From assembly GCF_002355535.1 (NCBI RefSeq), contig NZ_AP017457.1, positions 496,001 to 560,000 of the forward strand: 64,000 bases of DNA. The letters are read 5' to 3'. Positions within the stretch are counted from its first letter, which is position 1, and every line of letters starts with the position of its first letter. This DNA is from Aurantimicrobium minutum. GTDB taxonomy: Bacteria > Actinomycetota > Actinomycetes > Actinomycetales > Microbacteriaceae. Made by a program: the position numbers and the translations under genes. A model generated the notes under the pieces. It ran no database searches. It worked only from the letters and a program-made list of their open reading frames with translations, and had not been told where the DNA came from. This document shows, in pieces, positions 46,190-55,762 of the stretch.

Positions 46190-48850
46190 ATGCAGACTGC
46201 TGAGATTCGCCAGAGATGGCTTGATTTTTTTGCTGCCCGTGGTCACACTGTTGTGCCTTCAGCATCCCTCGTGAGCGACGATCCCACCCTTCTTTTTACC
46301 GTTGCGGGAATGGTTCCGTTTATTCCGTATCTTTCGGGAGTTGTTCCACCTCCATACCCACGCGCAACAAGTGTTCAGAAGTGCATACGTACTCTGGACA
46401 TTGAAGAGGTCGGGAAAACCACTCGCCACGGTACTTTCTTCCAAATGAACGGTAACTTCTCGTTTGGCGACTACTTCAAAGAGCAAGCCATTGAATATGC
46501 ATGGGAGCTCCTGACAACCTCTGAAGCTGATGGTGGACTTGGTTTTGCGGAGAAAGACCTCTGGGTAACTGTCTACGAAGATGATGATGAAGCCATCGGT
46601 TTTTGGAAGAAGACCGCTGGTCTGCCAGATGAACGCATTCAACGACGTGGCAAGGAAGACAACTATTGGTCCACTGGTCAACCTGGTCCAGCGGGACCAT
46701 GTTCAGAAATTTACTTTGACCGTGGTCCTGCCTACGGAATCGAGGGAGGTCCAGTTGCCGATGAAGATCGCTACATCGAAATCTGGAATCTTGTATTCAT
46801 GCAGTACTTGCGTGGCGAAGGAACCAGTAAAACCGAGTTTGAAATCTTAGGTGAGCTTCCCAATAAGAACATTGACACCGGCATGGGGCTTGAGCGAGTT
46901 GCTTTCCTCAAGCAGGGTGTTGAAAACCTTTATGAAATTGATCAGGTTCGGCCTGTGCTTGACCGTGCTGCAGAGCTTGCAGGTGTCACCTATGGTGCCA
47001 ATCAAGAAAACGACGTTCGTTTGCGCGTTGTAGCCGACCACGTCCGCTCAGCCTTGATGCTTATGGCTGATGGTGTTCAAGCATCCAACGAAGGTCGCGG
47101 CTATATTTTGCGCCGTCTGCTGCGTCGTTCCGTTCGAGCCATGCGTTTGCTGGGTGTGGACGCAGCAACCTTCCCAGAGTTGTTCACAGCATCACGTGAT
47201 GCCATGAAGGCTGCATATCCAGATGTTGAGAGTGAATACGCTCGAATTTCTCAAATTGCCTATGGTGAAGAAGAAACATTCCTCAAGACCCTAGCTTCGG
47301 GAACAACCATTTTGGATACGGCAGTTTCTGAGACCAAGAAGTCAGGCGCTAAAGCACTTGCTGGCGATACTGCGTTCCTCCTACACGACACTTTTGGTTT
47401 CCCCATTGACCTCACTCTCGAAATGGCGGAAGAAGCAGGTTTGAGTGTTGACCGCGCCGCTTTTGACAAACTTATGCTTGATCAGCGAACACGAGCTAAA
47501 GCGGACGCGAAAGCAAAGAAGTCGATCCTTGCAGACCTGTCGATCTACACCGACCTGCGGGCAAAGGGCGAGACTGTCTTCACCGGTTACACCGATCTAG
47601 AAACAGAAACTAGCATCTTGGGTCTCCTGAAGGATGGCCTGCCTGTCCAGAGCGCAACCGCTGGCGATGTTGTCGAAGTAATTGTTGGCGCAACCTCTCT
47701 CTATGCAGAATCTGGCGGTCAGGTTTCTGACGCAGGTTCCATAATTGGTGACGGTTTCGATCTTGAAGTTATCGACGTTCAGAAGCCGGTCAAGGGACTC
47801 GTTTCTCACACCGTTGAAGTTCGGAGCGGCCAGGTCAATGCTGGTGCCGCGGCAACTACTGTTGTCGACAAGAACTACCGTGCTGCAGCTGCTGCTGCTC
47901 ACTCGGCAACCCACCTTGTCCACGCTGCTCTTCGCGAAGTACTTGGAGAAACAGCTCACCAGGCGGGGTCGCTGAATAAAGCTGGATACATGCGCTTTGA
48001 CTTCTCCTGGAACGATGCATTGTCTTCTGAAACGAAGACAGAAATCGAAGAGATTGCAAACAACGCAATTTTGGCAGATTACGACGTCGTTACTCGAGAA
48101 ATGGCCTTAGACGAAGCCAAAAAGATGGGCGCCATGGCCCTCTTTGGTGAAAAATACGGTGAAACCGTGCGCATGGTGGACATCGGCGGCCCATGGTCAC
48201 GGGAGTTGTGTGCTGGCACCCATGTTTCTCACTCTTCACAAGTTGGGCTGATCAACTTGATCAGTGAATCCTCTGTCGGATCATCCAACCGCCGTGTAGA
48301 AGCACTTGTTGGCGCTGACGCTTTCAAGTCGCTCGCCGCTGAACGTGCAATCGTGCACGAACTCAGTTCTTCGCTCAAAGCGCCACGCGATCAGGTCATC
48401 ACTCGTGTTGCAGATCTAATGACGAGCTTGAAAGCAGCAGAGCGCAAAATCGCTGAATTCGAGGCAGCAGCTGTGCGTGAACAGATTCCCACTCTGGTCA
48501 ATGCCGCCGCTCCCGCGGGTAATGTCACGGCAATTGTTGAGAGTGTCTCAGGGATTGCTTCAGTGGATGATCTGCGCAATTTGGTCACTGGAGTCCGCGA
48601 GAAAGTTCAATCAACTAACACCGTAATTGCTCTTGGCGCAGTAGTTGAGGACAAGCCTGTTGTCATCGTTGCTACTACCGAAGCGGCACGTGACAAAGGT
48701 GCTAAAGCAGGCGCTTTAGCCAAATTGGCTGCCGGTGTTCTCGGTGGCGGCGGCGGCGGTAGAGACGACCTTGCTCAAGGCGGAGGTGCCAATACCGGTC
48801 AGCTCCCGACGGCTCTGGATGCTGTTCTCGCGGAGTTACGATCTCTCTAA
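46190..48850 (+). CDS. alaS: Alanyl-tRNA synthetase
   Basis: Charges tRNA-Ala and hydrolyses mischarged Ser/Gly-tRNA. The 886-residue protein has the class II catalytic core (FTVAGMVPFIPYLSG, NGNFSFGDYFK), the editing domain with HSATHLVHAAL and CAGTHVSHS, and a C-Ala domain containing a glycine run (GGGGGGRDDLAQGGG). It overlaps ruvX by one base (TAATG). Confidence 0.97.
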   Translation: MQTAEIRQRWLDFFAARGHTVVPSASLVSDDPTLLFTVAGMVPFIPYLSGVVPPPYPRATSVQKCIRTLDIEEVGKTTRHGTFFQMNGNFSFGDYFKEQAIEYAWELLTTSEADGGLGFAEKDLWVTVYEDDDEAIGFWKKTAGLPDERIQRRGKEDNYWSTGQPGPAGPCSEIYFDRGPAYGIEGGPVADEDRYIEIWNLVFMQYLRGEGTSKTEFEILGELPNKNIDTGMGLERVAFLKQGVENLYEIDQVRPVLDRAAELAGVTYGANQENDVRLRVVADHVRSALMLMADGVQASNEGRGYILRRLLRRSVRAMRLLGVDAATFPELFTASRDAMKAAYPDVESEYARISQIAYGEEETFLKTLASGTTILDTAVSETKKSGAKALAGDTAFLLHDTFGFPIDLTLEMAEEAGLSVDRAAFDKLMLDQRTRAKADAKAKKSILADLSIYTDLRAKGETVFTGYTDLETETSILGLLKDGLPVQSATAGDVVEVIVGATSLYAESGGQVSDAGSIIGDGFDLEVIDVQKPVKGLVSHTVEVRSGQVNAGAAATTVVDKNYRAAAAAAHSATHLVHAALREVLGETAHQAGSLNKAGYMRFDFSWNDALSSETKTEIEEIANNAILADYDVVTREMALDEAKKMGAMALFGEKYGETVRMVDIGGPWSRELCAGTHVSHSSQVGLINLISESSVGSSNRRVEALVGADAFKSLAAERAIVHELSSSLKAPRDQVITRVADLMTSLKAAERKIAEFEAAAVREQIPTLVNAAAPAGNVTAIVESVSGIASVDDLRNLVTGVREKVQSTNTVIALGAVVEDKPVVIVATTEAARDKGAKAGALAKLAAGVLGGGGGGRDDLAQGGGANTGQLPTALDAVLAELRSL

Positions 48851-49314
48851 TGCGTGAAGGTGTGCGTCTTGGAATAGACGTTGGCACAGTTCGGATAGGC
48901 ATTGCTCGTAGCGACAAAGATGGCCTGTTGGCAACACCCTACGAAACTCTCGAGAGAACGTCAGATTACCTCCACAGACTCTCGACGATTCTTGAAGAGA
49001 TTTCGGTTTTCGAGATAGTTATTGGATTGCCCCTCTCTTTATCTGGAGAACACACTGCATCGACTAATGACGCACTTGAAGTAGCTCGAGCAATAGCGTC
49101 TGTTACCGAGATTCCAGTTAGGTTGATCGACGAAAGATTGACAACTGTATTTGCGCATTCGGCAATGAAAGCCGTTGGTAAAAATCAGAAAAAATCACGT
49201 CCTGTTATCGACCAAGTTGCCGCGGTTCTGATTTTGCAACAAGCCCTGGATTCCGAACGATCAACGGGACAACTGGCTGGTAAGGCTCTCAGCGAGTTTC
49301 CAGAGCAAGCTTAA
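48850..49314 (+). CDS. ruvX: Putative pre-16S rRNA nuclease RuvX (YqgF)
   Basis: A 154-residue RNase H-fold protein, GIDVGTVRIGIARSD at the N-terminus, IGLPLSLSG and the late VIDQVAAVLILQQAL. Homologues process the 16S rRNA 5' end or act on Holliday junctions. It is coupled to alaS and followed by mltG, the usual order. Confidence 0.92.
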   Translation: MREGVRLGIDVGTVRIGIARSDKDGLLATPYETLERTSDYLHRLSTILEEISVFEIVIGLPLSLSGEHTASTNDALEVARAIASVTEIPVRLIDERLTTVFAHSAMKAVGKNQKKSRPVIDQVAAVLILQQALDSERSTGQLAGKALSEFPEQA

Positions 49315-49452
49315 GAAGGTTGTGTACTCTCGAAATTAGAGATTGCTACAAAGTTGGGATGGATTGTGGAAGAGAAAACTTCTGGAATGAGTCCACGACA
49401 CCGAAAACATAAAGGTGTTCCACTTCCACAACACGTAACCGAAGGACAATCA

Positions 49453-50508
49453 ATGAATAAGTCAAGGAAGATCTTTGTTGTTGTTGGATCTTTTTTGGCA
49501 TTATTTGCCCTAGTTGGTGCTGTCATTGGTGGTTTGTTTGCTGCTGGGATTTTAGGCTCCCAACAGGACGACTACACCGGTAGCGGCCAAGGTGAAGTCC
49601 TTTTTACTATTAGTGAAGGCGAATATGGCGATGCCATAGCCACGAATCTCGTCGAAGCTGGCGTCACCAAAAGTTTCGACGCTTTCTACTCGTTGCTTTT
49701 AGAACAACCAGAGATTGTCTTCATTCCAGGTGTCTACAAACTCAAGAAAGAGATGTCAGCACAGTCAGCACTCGATGCTCTGCAAGACCCAGCTAACAGA
49801 GTCGAGCTCAAAGCAACAATCCCTGAGGGGACAACGCTGAAGAACGTCTACAAAATTCTTTCAGAGGAGCTTGGAATTCCTCTCGCAGATTTTGAATCTG
49901 CAGGGGCTACACCGTCAAACTTTAATGTTCCCGCGGAAGCAACCAACCTTGAAGGATTCCTATTCCCCGCTACCTATACTTTTTCCCCCGGTGTAACGGC
50001 GGATACTGTACTTCACACACTGGTAGATAAAGCAATTGCAACTCTCGATGAAGTTGGTGTGCCCGTTGAAGAGCGATGGGATGTTATCCGACTCGCTTCC
50101 ATCATTCAGCGAGAAAGTGGCCCCATTGAGGGAGATGCTTACAAAGTTTCCAGGGTGTTCCACAACCGTTTAGATATCGGTGAAGTTCTCGGTTCAGACG
50201 TCACGACCTGCTACGGAGCAGGCTTAACCGGAATTGCTTGCCTTGACATTACACAGGCAGCCCTGGATGACACAACAAACCCATACAACACTCGGGTTCT
50301 TCCCGGTCTTCCCATTGGGCCAATTTCAAACCCTGGGGCTCTTGCAATTGACGCTGCCTATCGTCCAGCGGATGGTCCCTGGTTGTTCTTTGTGACCGTG
50401 AATCTCACCACTGGAGAGACAGTCTTCTCAGAAACTTCTGCTGAGCACGATGCGGCTGTCGAACAATACTTGCAATGGCGTCGCGACAACCCGAATGCAG
50501 TGAAATAA
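49453..50508 (+). CDS. mltG: Endolytic murein transglycosylase MltG
   Basis: Membrane-anchored enzyme that cuts nascent peptidoglycan strands. The 351-residue form starts MNKSRKIF, has a transmembrane helix (about 6-32), a LysM-like subdomain, and the YceG catalytic region with ASIIQRESGP (catalytic Glu) and YNTRVLPGLPIGPISNPG. ATG 49453 is preferred since AAGGA lies six bases upstream. In-frame starts at 49354 (TTG), 49366 (GTG) and 49387 (ATG) would add a basic cytoplasmic tail, which some Actinobacteria have. Confidence 0.88.
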   Translation: MNKSRKIFVVVGSFLALFALVGAVIGGLFAAGILGSQQDDYTGSGQGEVLFTISEGEYGDAIATNLVEAGVTKSFDAFYSLLLEQPEIVFIPGVYKLKKEMSAQSALDALQDPANRVELKATIPEGTTLKNVYKILSEELGIPLADFESAGATPSNFNVPAEATNLEGFLFPATYTFSPGVTADTVLHTLVDKAIATLDEVGVPVEERWDVIRLASIIQRESGPIEGDAYKVSRVFHNRLDIGEVLGSDVTTCYGAGLTGIACLDITQAALDDTTNPYNTRVLPGLPIGPISNPGALAIDAAYRPADGPWLFFVTVNLTTGETVFSETSAEHDAAVEQYLQWRRDNPNAVK

Positions 50509-50511
50509 GTC

Positions 50512-51354
50512 ATGACATCCATAACGACCCTGGCTGTCGTTGGTCATCCAATTGGTCACTCACTCTCACCAGTACTTCACCAAGCCGCTTACCAGGAACT
50601 TGGTCTTGACTGGAAGTACCTGGCAGTTGATGTTCAACCCGGAGAATTGAGCAAGTTTATTGATTCAACCGATGACACGCTCAGGGGCCTATCGGTTACC
50701 ATGCCGCATAAAACAGCAGCGCTCGAAATAGCTGATGACATTGATCTCATTTCTGAACAGACACAGTCCGTGAATACGTTGTTCTTCGACCACTCTTCTG
50801 GGCAATGCACAACACACGGTTTCAATACAGATGTTTCTGGAATTGTTAATGCCTGTCATGACGTGGGGGTCGTTTCGGCCCGCCACGTTGCTGTTATTGG
50901 AGGTGGCGCAACGGCCTCATCCGCTGTTGTAGCGGCTGCAGAATTGGGGGCTGAACATGTTTCCGTCATTGCACGCAACCCGCAAAAAGCCTTCCATCTA
51001 GAGCAAGTCGGTCAACGCGCAGGCGTAAATGTCTCGGTAACACCGTTATCGCAGATAGAGGATGTTTCGCCTGTTGATTTAGCCATTTCTACATTGCCAG
51101 GTGATATCGAGCAGTCACTTCACCTCCTTTCCCGTACCCCACATGCTGCGCTACTGGATGTGGCCTACAGCCCATGGCCAAGTCGACGTGGTACTGAATG
51201 GGCCAGTTCAGGAGGAGAGGTTATCAGCGGCCTTCGAATGCTTGCTCACCAGGCATTGATTCAGGTGAGGATTTTTGTTCATGGCAATCCTTTCGAAAAG
51301 CTGCCAAACGAAGAATCAGTGAAAAGAGCAATGTTCGAATCGGTTTCACTCTGA
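50512..51354 (+). CDS. aroE: Shikimate dehydrogenase
   Basis: Reduces 3-dehydroshikimate with NADPH. The 280-residue protein has the SLSP substrate motif, catalytic Lys67 in VTMPHKTAA, FNTDVSG, and the nucleotide-binding GGGATASSA. It follows mltG after three bases and opens the aroE-C-K-B-Q block. Confidence 0.93.
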   Translation: MTSITTLAVVGHPIGHSLSPVLHQAAYQELGLDWKYLAVDVQPGELSKFIDSTDDTLRGLSVTMPHKTAALEIADDIDLISEQTQSVNTLFFDHSSGQCTTHGFNTDVSGIVNACHDVGVVSARHVAVIGGGATASSAVVAAAELGAEHVSVIARNPQKAFHLEQVGQRAGVNVSVTPLSQIEDVSPVDLAISTLPGDIEQSLHLLSRTPHAALLDVAYSPWPSRRGTEWASSGGEVISGLRMLAHQALIQVRIFVHGNPFEKLPNEESVKRAMFESVSL

Positions 51355-51406
51355 AGGTACGAACAAGTCGGTCAATACTTCTCTGTGACTGTGACAAAAT
51401 TGAAAC

Positions 51407-52603
51407 ATGCTTAGATGGCTTACTGCAGGTGAATCTCACGGCCCAGAACTAGTTGCAATACTTGAGGGTCTTCCTGCTGGTGTGCCTGTACTCGCTGAAG
51501 ATATCCAAGCAGACCTACAGCGACGTCGACTCGGCTATGGCCGTGGCGCACGAATGAAGTTTGAGCAGGATGAACTGTCCATTTCTGGGGGAGTCCGACA
51601 CGGGAAAACCCTAGGCGGCCCTATTGCCTTACGGGTAGGAAACAGTGAATGGCCCAAATGGGTTGATGTCATGAATCCCGCGCCAGTAGATCCAGCTGTT
51701 TTGCAATCCGGAAGAGGTGCCGCCCTCACTCGTCCGCGTCCCGGACACGCAGATCTTGTTGGAATGCAAAAGTATGATTTTGACGAATCTCGTCCAATTC
51801 TTGAACGAGCGAGTGCTCGAGAGACTGCAGCACGTGTTGCGCTCGGTGCGGTCGCGCGATCCTTTCTTTCCGAACTTGGAATCTCACTCGTTAGTCACAC
51901 CATTGCCATCGGTCCAGTTTCTGTTCCGGAAGGTAAGCCGCTTCCACGAGCACAAGATGTTGCCACATTGGACGCCGATGAACTGCGCTGTTTCGATAAG
52001 GAAACCAGTGCCCTGATGTATGCCGAGGTAGATCAGGCTCACAAGGACGGTGACACCATTGGTGGTGTCGTCGAAGTTCTTGCGTATGGACTTCCTCCAG
52101 GGCTTGGCTCACATGTGCACTGGGATAGACGATTGGATTCGCAATTAGCTGCAGCTTTAATGGGAATTCAAGCCATCAAAGGTGTTGAAGTTGGTGACGG
52201 ATTCGAAACGACTCGCCGTCGTGGCTCGGTAGCTCACGATGAGCTCTTCGCTTCCGAAGAGGGTATTTTGCGAGAAACAGATCGCGCCGGAGGTATTGAA
52301 GGCGGAATGAGCACTGGAACAGTCCTACGAGTTCGTGCAGGAATGAAACCTATTGCTACAGTTCCACATGCTCTTCGCACCATAGATACCTCGACTGGTG
52401 AAGCTGCACCAGCACATCATCAGCGCTCCGACGTGTGCGCTGTTCCAGCAGCGGGTGTTGTTGCTGAAGCGATGGTTGCTTTGACTTTGGCCAACGCTGT
52501 TTTGGAAAAGTTTGGTGGCGATAACATTTCTGAAACTAAGCGCAACCTGGAGGGATATCTCGCAAATATTCCTTCTTCAGTACACACGGTTGTAGCTAAG
52601 TAG
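51407..52603 (+). CDS. aroC: Chorismate synthase
   Basis: Converts EPSP to chorismate with reduced FMN. The 398-residue protein has [20 protein letters not shown], the basic [29 protein letters not shown] and [14 protein letters not shown] motifs. There is no Shine-Dalgarno before ATG 51407; CAAAAT ends six bases upstream and may be a -10 box for a leaderless start, weaker than the others. It precedes aroK by five bases. Confidence 0.96.
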   Translation: MLRWLTAGESHGPELVAILEGLPAGVPVLAEDIQADLQRRRLGYGRGARMKFEQDELSISGGVRHGKTLGGPIALRVGNSEWPKWVDVMNPAPVDPAVLQSGRGAALTRPRPGHADLVGMQKYDFDESRPILERASARETAARVALGAVARSFLSELGISLVSHTIAIGPVSVPEGKPLPRAQDVATLDADELRCFDKETSALMYAEVDQAHKDGDTIGGVVEVLAYGLPPGLGSHVHWDRRLDSQLAAALMGIQAIKGVEVGDGFETTRRRGSVAHDELFASEEGILRETDRAGGIEGGMSTGTVLRVRAGMKPIATVPHALRTIDTSTGEAAPAHHQRSDVCAVPAAGVVAEAMVALTLANAVLEKFGGDNISETKRNLEGYLANIPSSVHTVVAK

Positions 52604-52608
52604 CCAAT

Positions 52609-53127
52609 ATGGCTATCCCACTCGCTGTATTTATCGGTCCTCCTGCTTCCGGTAAATCAAAAGTAGCCAAACGTGTTGCGGCAGAACTAAACGTTCCTCG
52701 TTTAGATACAGACAAACTCGTTGTTGCACAATACGGACCAATTTCTGACATTTTTGACCAACAAGGGGAAGCAGTCTTTAGGGGCTACGAACGCGACGCT
52801 GTCAAAAATGCACTTCAGGAGGAAGCAATAGTGAGTTTAGGTGGGGGTGCAGTTCTCAACACCGATACCCAAAATGAATTGAGAAGAGTGCCTGTTGTTC
52901 TGCTCACTGTGAGCGAAGAAGCCGTAGCAGAGCGAATTGCGGACCCTAAACGTCCCTTACTTCGTGATGGAATCTCCGCATGGAAACAACTAGTTTCTGA
53001 AAGAATGCCCATTTACCAAGCGCTTGCTTGGCTTACTCTCGATACCTCAACTGGTGATCTGGAAGCCGTTGCCCACCGTGTAACGGATTGGATTCGTTCA
53101 GGATACCCCCGAGAAAGTAGCTTGTAA
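52609..53127 (+). CDS. aroK: Shikimate kinase
   Basis: Phosphorylates shikimate with ATP. The 172-residue protein has the P-loop GPPASGKS (10-17), a DTDK-like motif (RLDTDKLV), GGGAV and the lid region DPKRPLLRDG. It overlaps aroB by one base (TAATG). Confidence 0.93.
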   Translation: MAIPLAVFIGPPASGKSKVAKRVAAELNVPRLDTDKLVVAQYGPISDIFDQQGEAVFRGYERDAVKNALQEEAIVSLGGGAVLNTDTQNELRRVPVVLLTVSEEAVAERIADPKRPLLRDGISAWKQLVSERMPIYQALAWLTLDTSTGDLEAVAHRVTDWIRSGYPRESSL

Positions 53128-54212
53128 TGACTGTTTCGCACATCACTGTGACCGGCGGTGGAGAGTATGTGGTCAATATTGGTCGTGGAATGCTTTCCCA
53201 GGCAGATTCTTTCTTGGGACCTATTCTCGGGCCTGCGGTCAACAAAGTTCTTATCATCCACCCGCCAACCTTGGGGGCTGTTGCGGCCAAACTCCGCGAA
53301 GACTTACGAGAAAACAGAGAAGTCCTGTTAGCAGAAGTCCCTGATGCAGAAAATGCGAAACGCATTGAAGTTGCCGCTTTTTGTTGGCAAATTCTTGGAC
53401 AAGCCGATTTCACTCGGTCAGACGCCATCATTGGTTTGGGCGGAGGTGCTGTTACAGACCTTGCTGGATTCGTTGCGGCAACGTGGTTACGTGGGGTAAA
53501 GCTCATTCAGATACCAACTACTGTTCTTGCAATGGTCGACGCCTCTGTAGGCGGCAAGACGGGAATTAACACAACGGAGGGCAAAAATTTGGTGGGCGCA
53601 TTCTATGCTCCACACGCTGTTGTTTGCGATCTTGATGTTCTTGAAAATCTTCCCCGCAATGAGTTGCTGGCTGGCTTTGCAGAAATCGTCAAGTGTGGCT
53701 TTATTGCAGACGAAGAAATACTGTCAATCCTTGAGGCAGATATTGACCGGGCAACTGATCCTGCATCGAATGAGTTTCAGCGGCTCATTGAATTGTCTGT
53801 AGGGGTTAAAGCTCGCGTCGTCTCAGAAGACTTCACTGAACAGGGTCAACGAGAAATTCTCAATTATGGTCACACATTGGGCCATGCAATTGAACATGCT
53901 GAACGCTACACATGGCGCCATGGTGCTGCCATCAGCATCGGAATGATGTATGCCGCTGAACTCTCGCGCATGACCCAGAACCTTTCGGACTCTGTTGTTG
54001 ATAGACAAAAGAACATTCTCGAATCATTAACTTTGCCGACAACCTATAAAGCAGAAGCTTGGGAGCATCTCTTGGGCACGATGAAAAGGGATAAAAAGGC
54101 ACGCGGATCAATGTTACGTTTTGTTGTTCTCAGAGACATCGCTCAACCAACCATCTTGAACGTGCCAGACACGTCAATTCTCTACACCGCATACCAAGAG
54201 CTCACGGATTAA
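53127..54212 (+). CDS. aroB: 3-dehydroquinate synthase
   Basis: Second step of the shikimate pathway, from DAHP, using NAD and zinc. The 361-residue protein has IGLGGGAVTDLAGFVAATW, the TTVLAMVDASVGGKTGIN motif, the zinc ligands in NYGHTLGHAIEH and RHGAAISIGM. It is followed by aroQ after 18 bases. Confidence 0.96.
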   Translation: MTVSHITVTGGGEYVVNIGRGMLSQADSFLGPILGPAVNKVLIIHPPTLGAVAAKLREDLRENREVLLAEVPDAENAKRIEVAAFCWQILGQADFTRSDAIIGLGGGAVTDLAGFVAATWLRGVKLIQIPTTVLAMVDASVGGKTGINTTEGKNLVGAFYAPHAVVCDLDVLENLPRNELLAGFAEIVKCGFIADEEILSILEADIDRATDPASNEFQRLIELSVGVKARVVSEDFTEQGQREILNYGHTLGHAIEHAERYTWRHGAAISIGMMYAAELSRMTQNLSDSVVDRQKNILESLTLPTTYKAEAWEHLLGTMKRDKKARGSMLRFVVLRDIAQPTILNVPDTSILYTAYQELTD

Positions 54213-54218
54213 GTTCGT

Positions 54219-54233
54219 TAGTCTTACTTCATG
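54219..54233 (+). promoter_or_regulatory. -10 box of aroQ, leaderless start
   Basis: TAGTCT at 54219-54224 is followed by six bases and ATG 54231, with no Shine-Dalgarno. The geometry is identical to dut, dxs, ruvA and rarA. Confidence 0.55.
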
Positions 54234-54659
54234 GCAAGAATCCTCGTACTTAATGGACCTAACCTTGGTCGTTTGGGAACCAGAGAGCCAGAAGTTTATG
54301 GTTCTCAAAATCTTGATGATCTACGCAAGGTGCTTGCTTCTGATGCTCCAAGTGTTGAAGTTGATGTGCGCCAAACCGATTCTGAGCCAGAACTCATGTC
54401 ATGGCTATTTGAAGCAGTGGACACCCGCACACCGGTTATTTTGAACCCCGCTGCATTCACCCACTACTCATATGCGTTGCGAGATGCAGTTTCAATGGTA
54501 ACTAGTGCTGGTATCCCTCTTATAGAGGTTCATATCTCTAACCCTCATGCCCGTGAATCTTTCCGTCACAACAGTGTTATCTCTGCTGTTGCTTCGGGAG
54601 TCATTGCGGGATTTGGTTTTGATTCCTACCGTTTGGCACTGACACAACTCACCCGATAA
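54231..54659 (+). CDS. aroQ: 3-dehydroquinate dehydratase, type II
   Basis: Converts 3-dehydroquinate to 3-dehydroshikimate. The 142-residue protein has LNGPNLGRLGTREPEVYG with the catalytic Tyr/Arg, NPAAFTHYSYALRDAV, and VEVHISNPHARESFRH with the catalytic His. A small ACCCG/CGGGT hairpin follows the stop. Confidence 0.94.
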   Translation: MARILVLNGPNLGRLGTREPEVYGSQNLDDLRKVLASDAPSVEVDVRQTDSEPELMSWLFEAVDTRTPVILNPAAFTHYSYALRDAVSMVTSAGIPLIEVHISNPHARESFRHNSVISAVASGVIAGFGFDSYRLALTQLTR

Positions 54660-54760
54660 TTTCACGGGTTAGTTCTACCCTTCAGTCCAGACATAGAATT
54701 GACTGTTGGCGCTGAATATTGATAGCCCAACCGCGTTTACTCATATCTTAAGGATTACTC

Positions 54761-55324
54761 ATGGCAACTACTGCTGACATTAAGAACGGAATCGTTCTCA
54801 ACATTGATGGCGCGCTCTGGACCATCATCGAGTTTCAGCATGTCAAGCCTGGTAAGGGTGGTGCTTTTGTTCGCACCAAGATGAAGAACCTGATGACTGG
54901 AAAAGTAGTCGATAAGACATACAACGCTGGTACAAAGATTGACATCACCAATGTTGACCGTCGTGACTTCCAATATCTTTACAACGATGGCAACGAGTAT
55001 GTCTTTATGGATAAGGACAACTACGAACAGCTTCCTGTTTCAGCTGCAGTTGTTGGAGATGCAAAAAACTACATGCTGGAAAACCAGGACGTACAAATTG
55101 CGTTGCATGAAGGTTCTCCACTTTATGTTGACCTCCCCGCAACAGTTGTTCTCGAAATCACCTACACCGAGCCTGGTCTGCAGGGTGACCGCTCGACCGG
55201 TGGCAACAAGCCTGCGACAGTCGAAACTGGTCTAGAAATCCAGGTTCCTCTGTTCCTTGAAATTGGAACAAAGGTTAAAGTTGACACTCGCGATGGTTCT
55301 TACCAAGGTCGCGTAAACGACTAA
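54761..55324 (+). CDS. efp: Translation elongation factor P
   Basis: Relieves ribosome stalling at consecutive prolines. The 187-residue protein has the three beta-barrel domains; the loop at the ribosomal P site reads PGKGGAF with Lys32. TTAAGGA precedes ATG 54761. A TAGAAT (54694-54699) and a TTGACT (54699-54704) in the 101-base gap are promoter-like. It is followed by nusB after three bases. Confidence 0.96.
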   Translation: MATTADIKNGIVLNIDGALWTIIEFQHVKPGKGGAFVRTKMKNLMTGKVVDKTYNAGTKIDITNVDRRDFQYLYNDGNEYVFMDKDNYEQLPVSAAVVGDAKNYMLENQDVQIALHEGSPLYVDLPATVVLEITYTEPGLQGDRSTGGNKPATVETGLEIQVPLFLEIGTKVKVDTRDGSYQGRVND

Positions 55325-55327
55325 TTC

Positions 55328-55741
55328 ATGAGCGCACGAACTAAAGCGCGCAAGCGCGCACTGGATGTGCTCTTTTCTGCTGATGTGAGAGATATCTCAC
55401 TGACAGAAGCTCTTGAAGCGGAAGCAGAAAGAGCGGTAAACGAACCCGATCGTGCATCTTCGTGGCTCTACGCTCGCGAAATCATCGACGGTGTCATTGA
55501 CCACGGTGTGGAAATCGACGAAACCATTGAAACCTATTCCCGTGGTTGGTCCTTAGAGCGAATGCCGGCGGTAGATCGTGCCATTGTTCGCATCGCTGTG
55601 TGGGAAATTCTTTACAACACTGAAGTTCCAGCAGCTGTGGCAGTCGATGAAGCAGTTGAAGCTGCCAAAACTTTATCCACGGAAGAATCTGCGGGATTTG
55701 TTAATGGCTTATTAGCTACTATCGCTTCCACAGCAAACTGA
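55328..55741 (+). CDS. nusB: Transcription antitermination protein NusB
   Basis: Binds boxA RNA with NusE in rRNA antitermination. The 137-residue helical protein has KARKRALDVLFSADVRD, the WSLERMPAVDRAIVRIAVWEI core, and VDEAVEAAKTLSTEESAGFVNGLL. It follows efp closely, the typical efp-nusB-pyr order. Confidence 0.95.
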   Translation: MSARTKARKRALDVLFSADVRDISLTEALEAEAERAVNEPDRASSWLYAREIIDGVIDHGVEIDETIETYSRGWSLERMPAVDRAIVRIAVWEILYNTEVPAAVAVDEAVEAAKTLSTEESAGFVNGLLATIASTAN

Positions 55742-55752
55742 TACACTATAAG
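55742..55752 (+). promoter_or_regulatory. -10 region of the pyrimidine operon
   Basis: TACACT (55742-55747) and TATAAG (55747-55752) lie just after the nusB stop and about 52-62 bases ahead of pyrR. Initiation near 55758 would put the PyrR element at the 5' end of the mRNA. Confidence 0.4.
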
Positions 55753-55762
55753 TAATTAGACA

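Noticed and set aside
48746-48762. GGC-rich run in alaS as a possible frameshift or repeat tract
   Set aside because: It encodes the glycine-rich hinge in the C-Ala domain that is normal in AlaRS, and the frame continues to a proper end.
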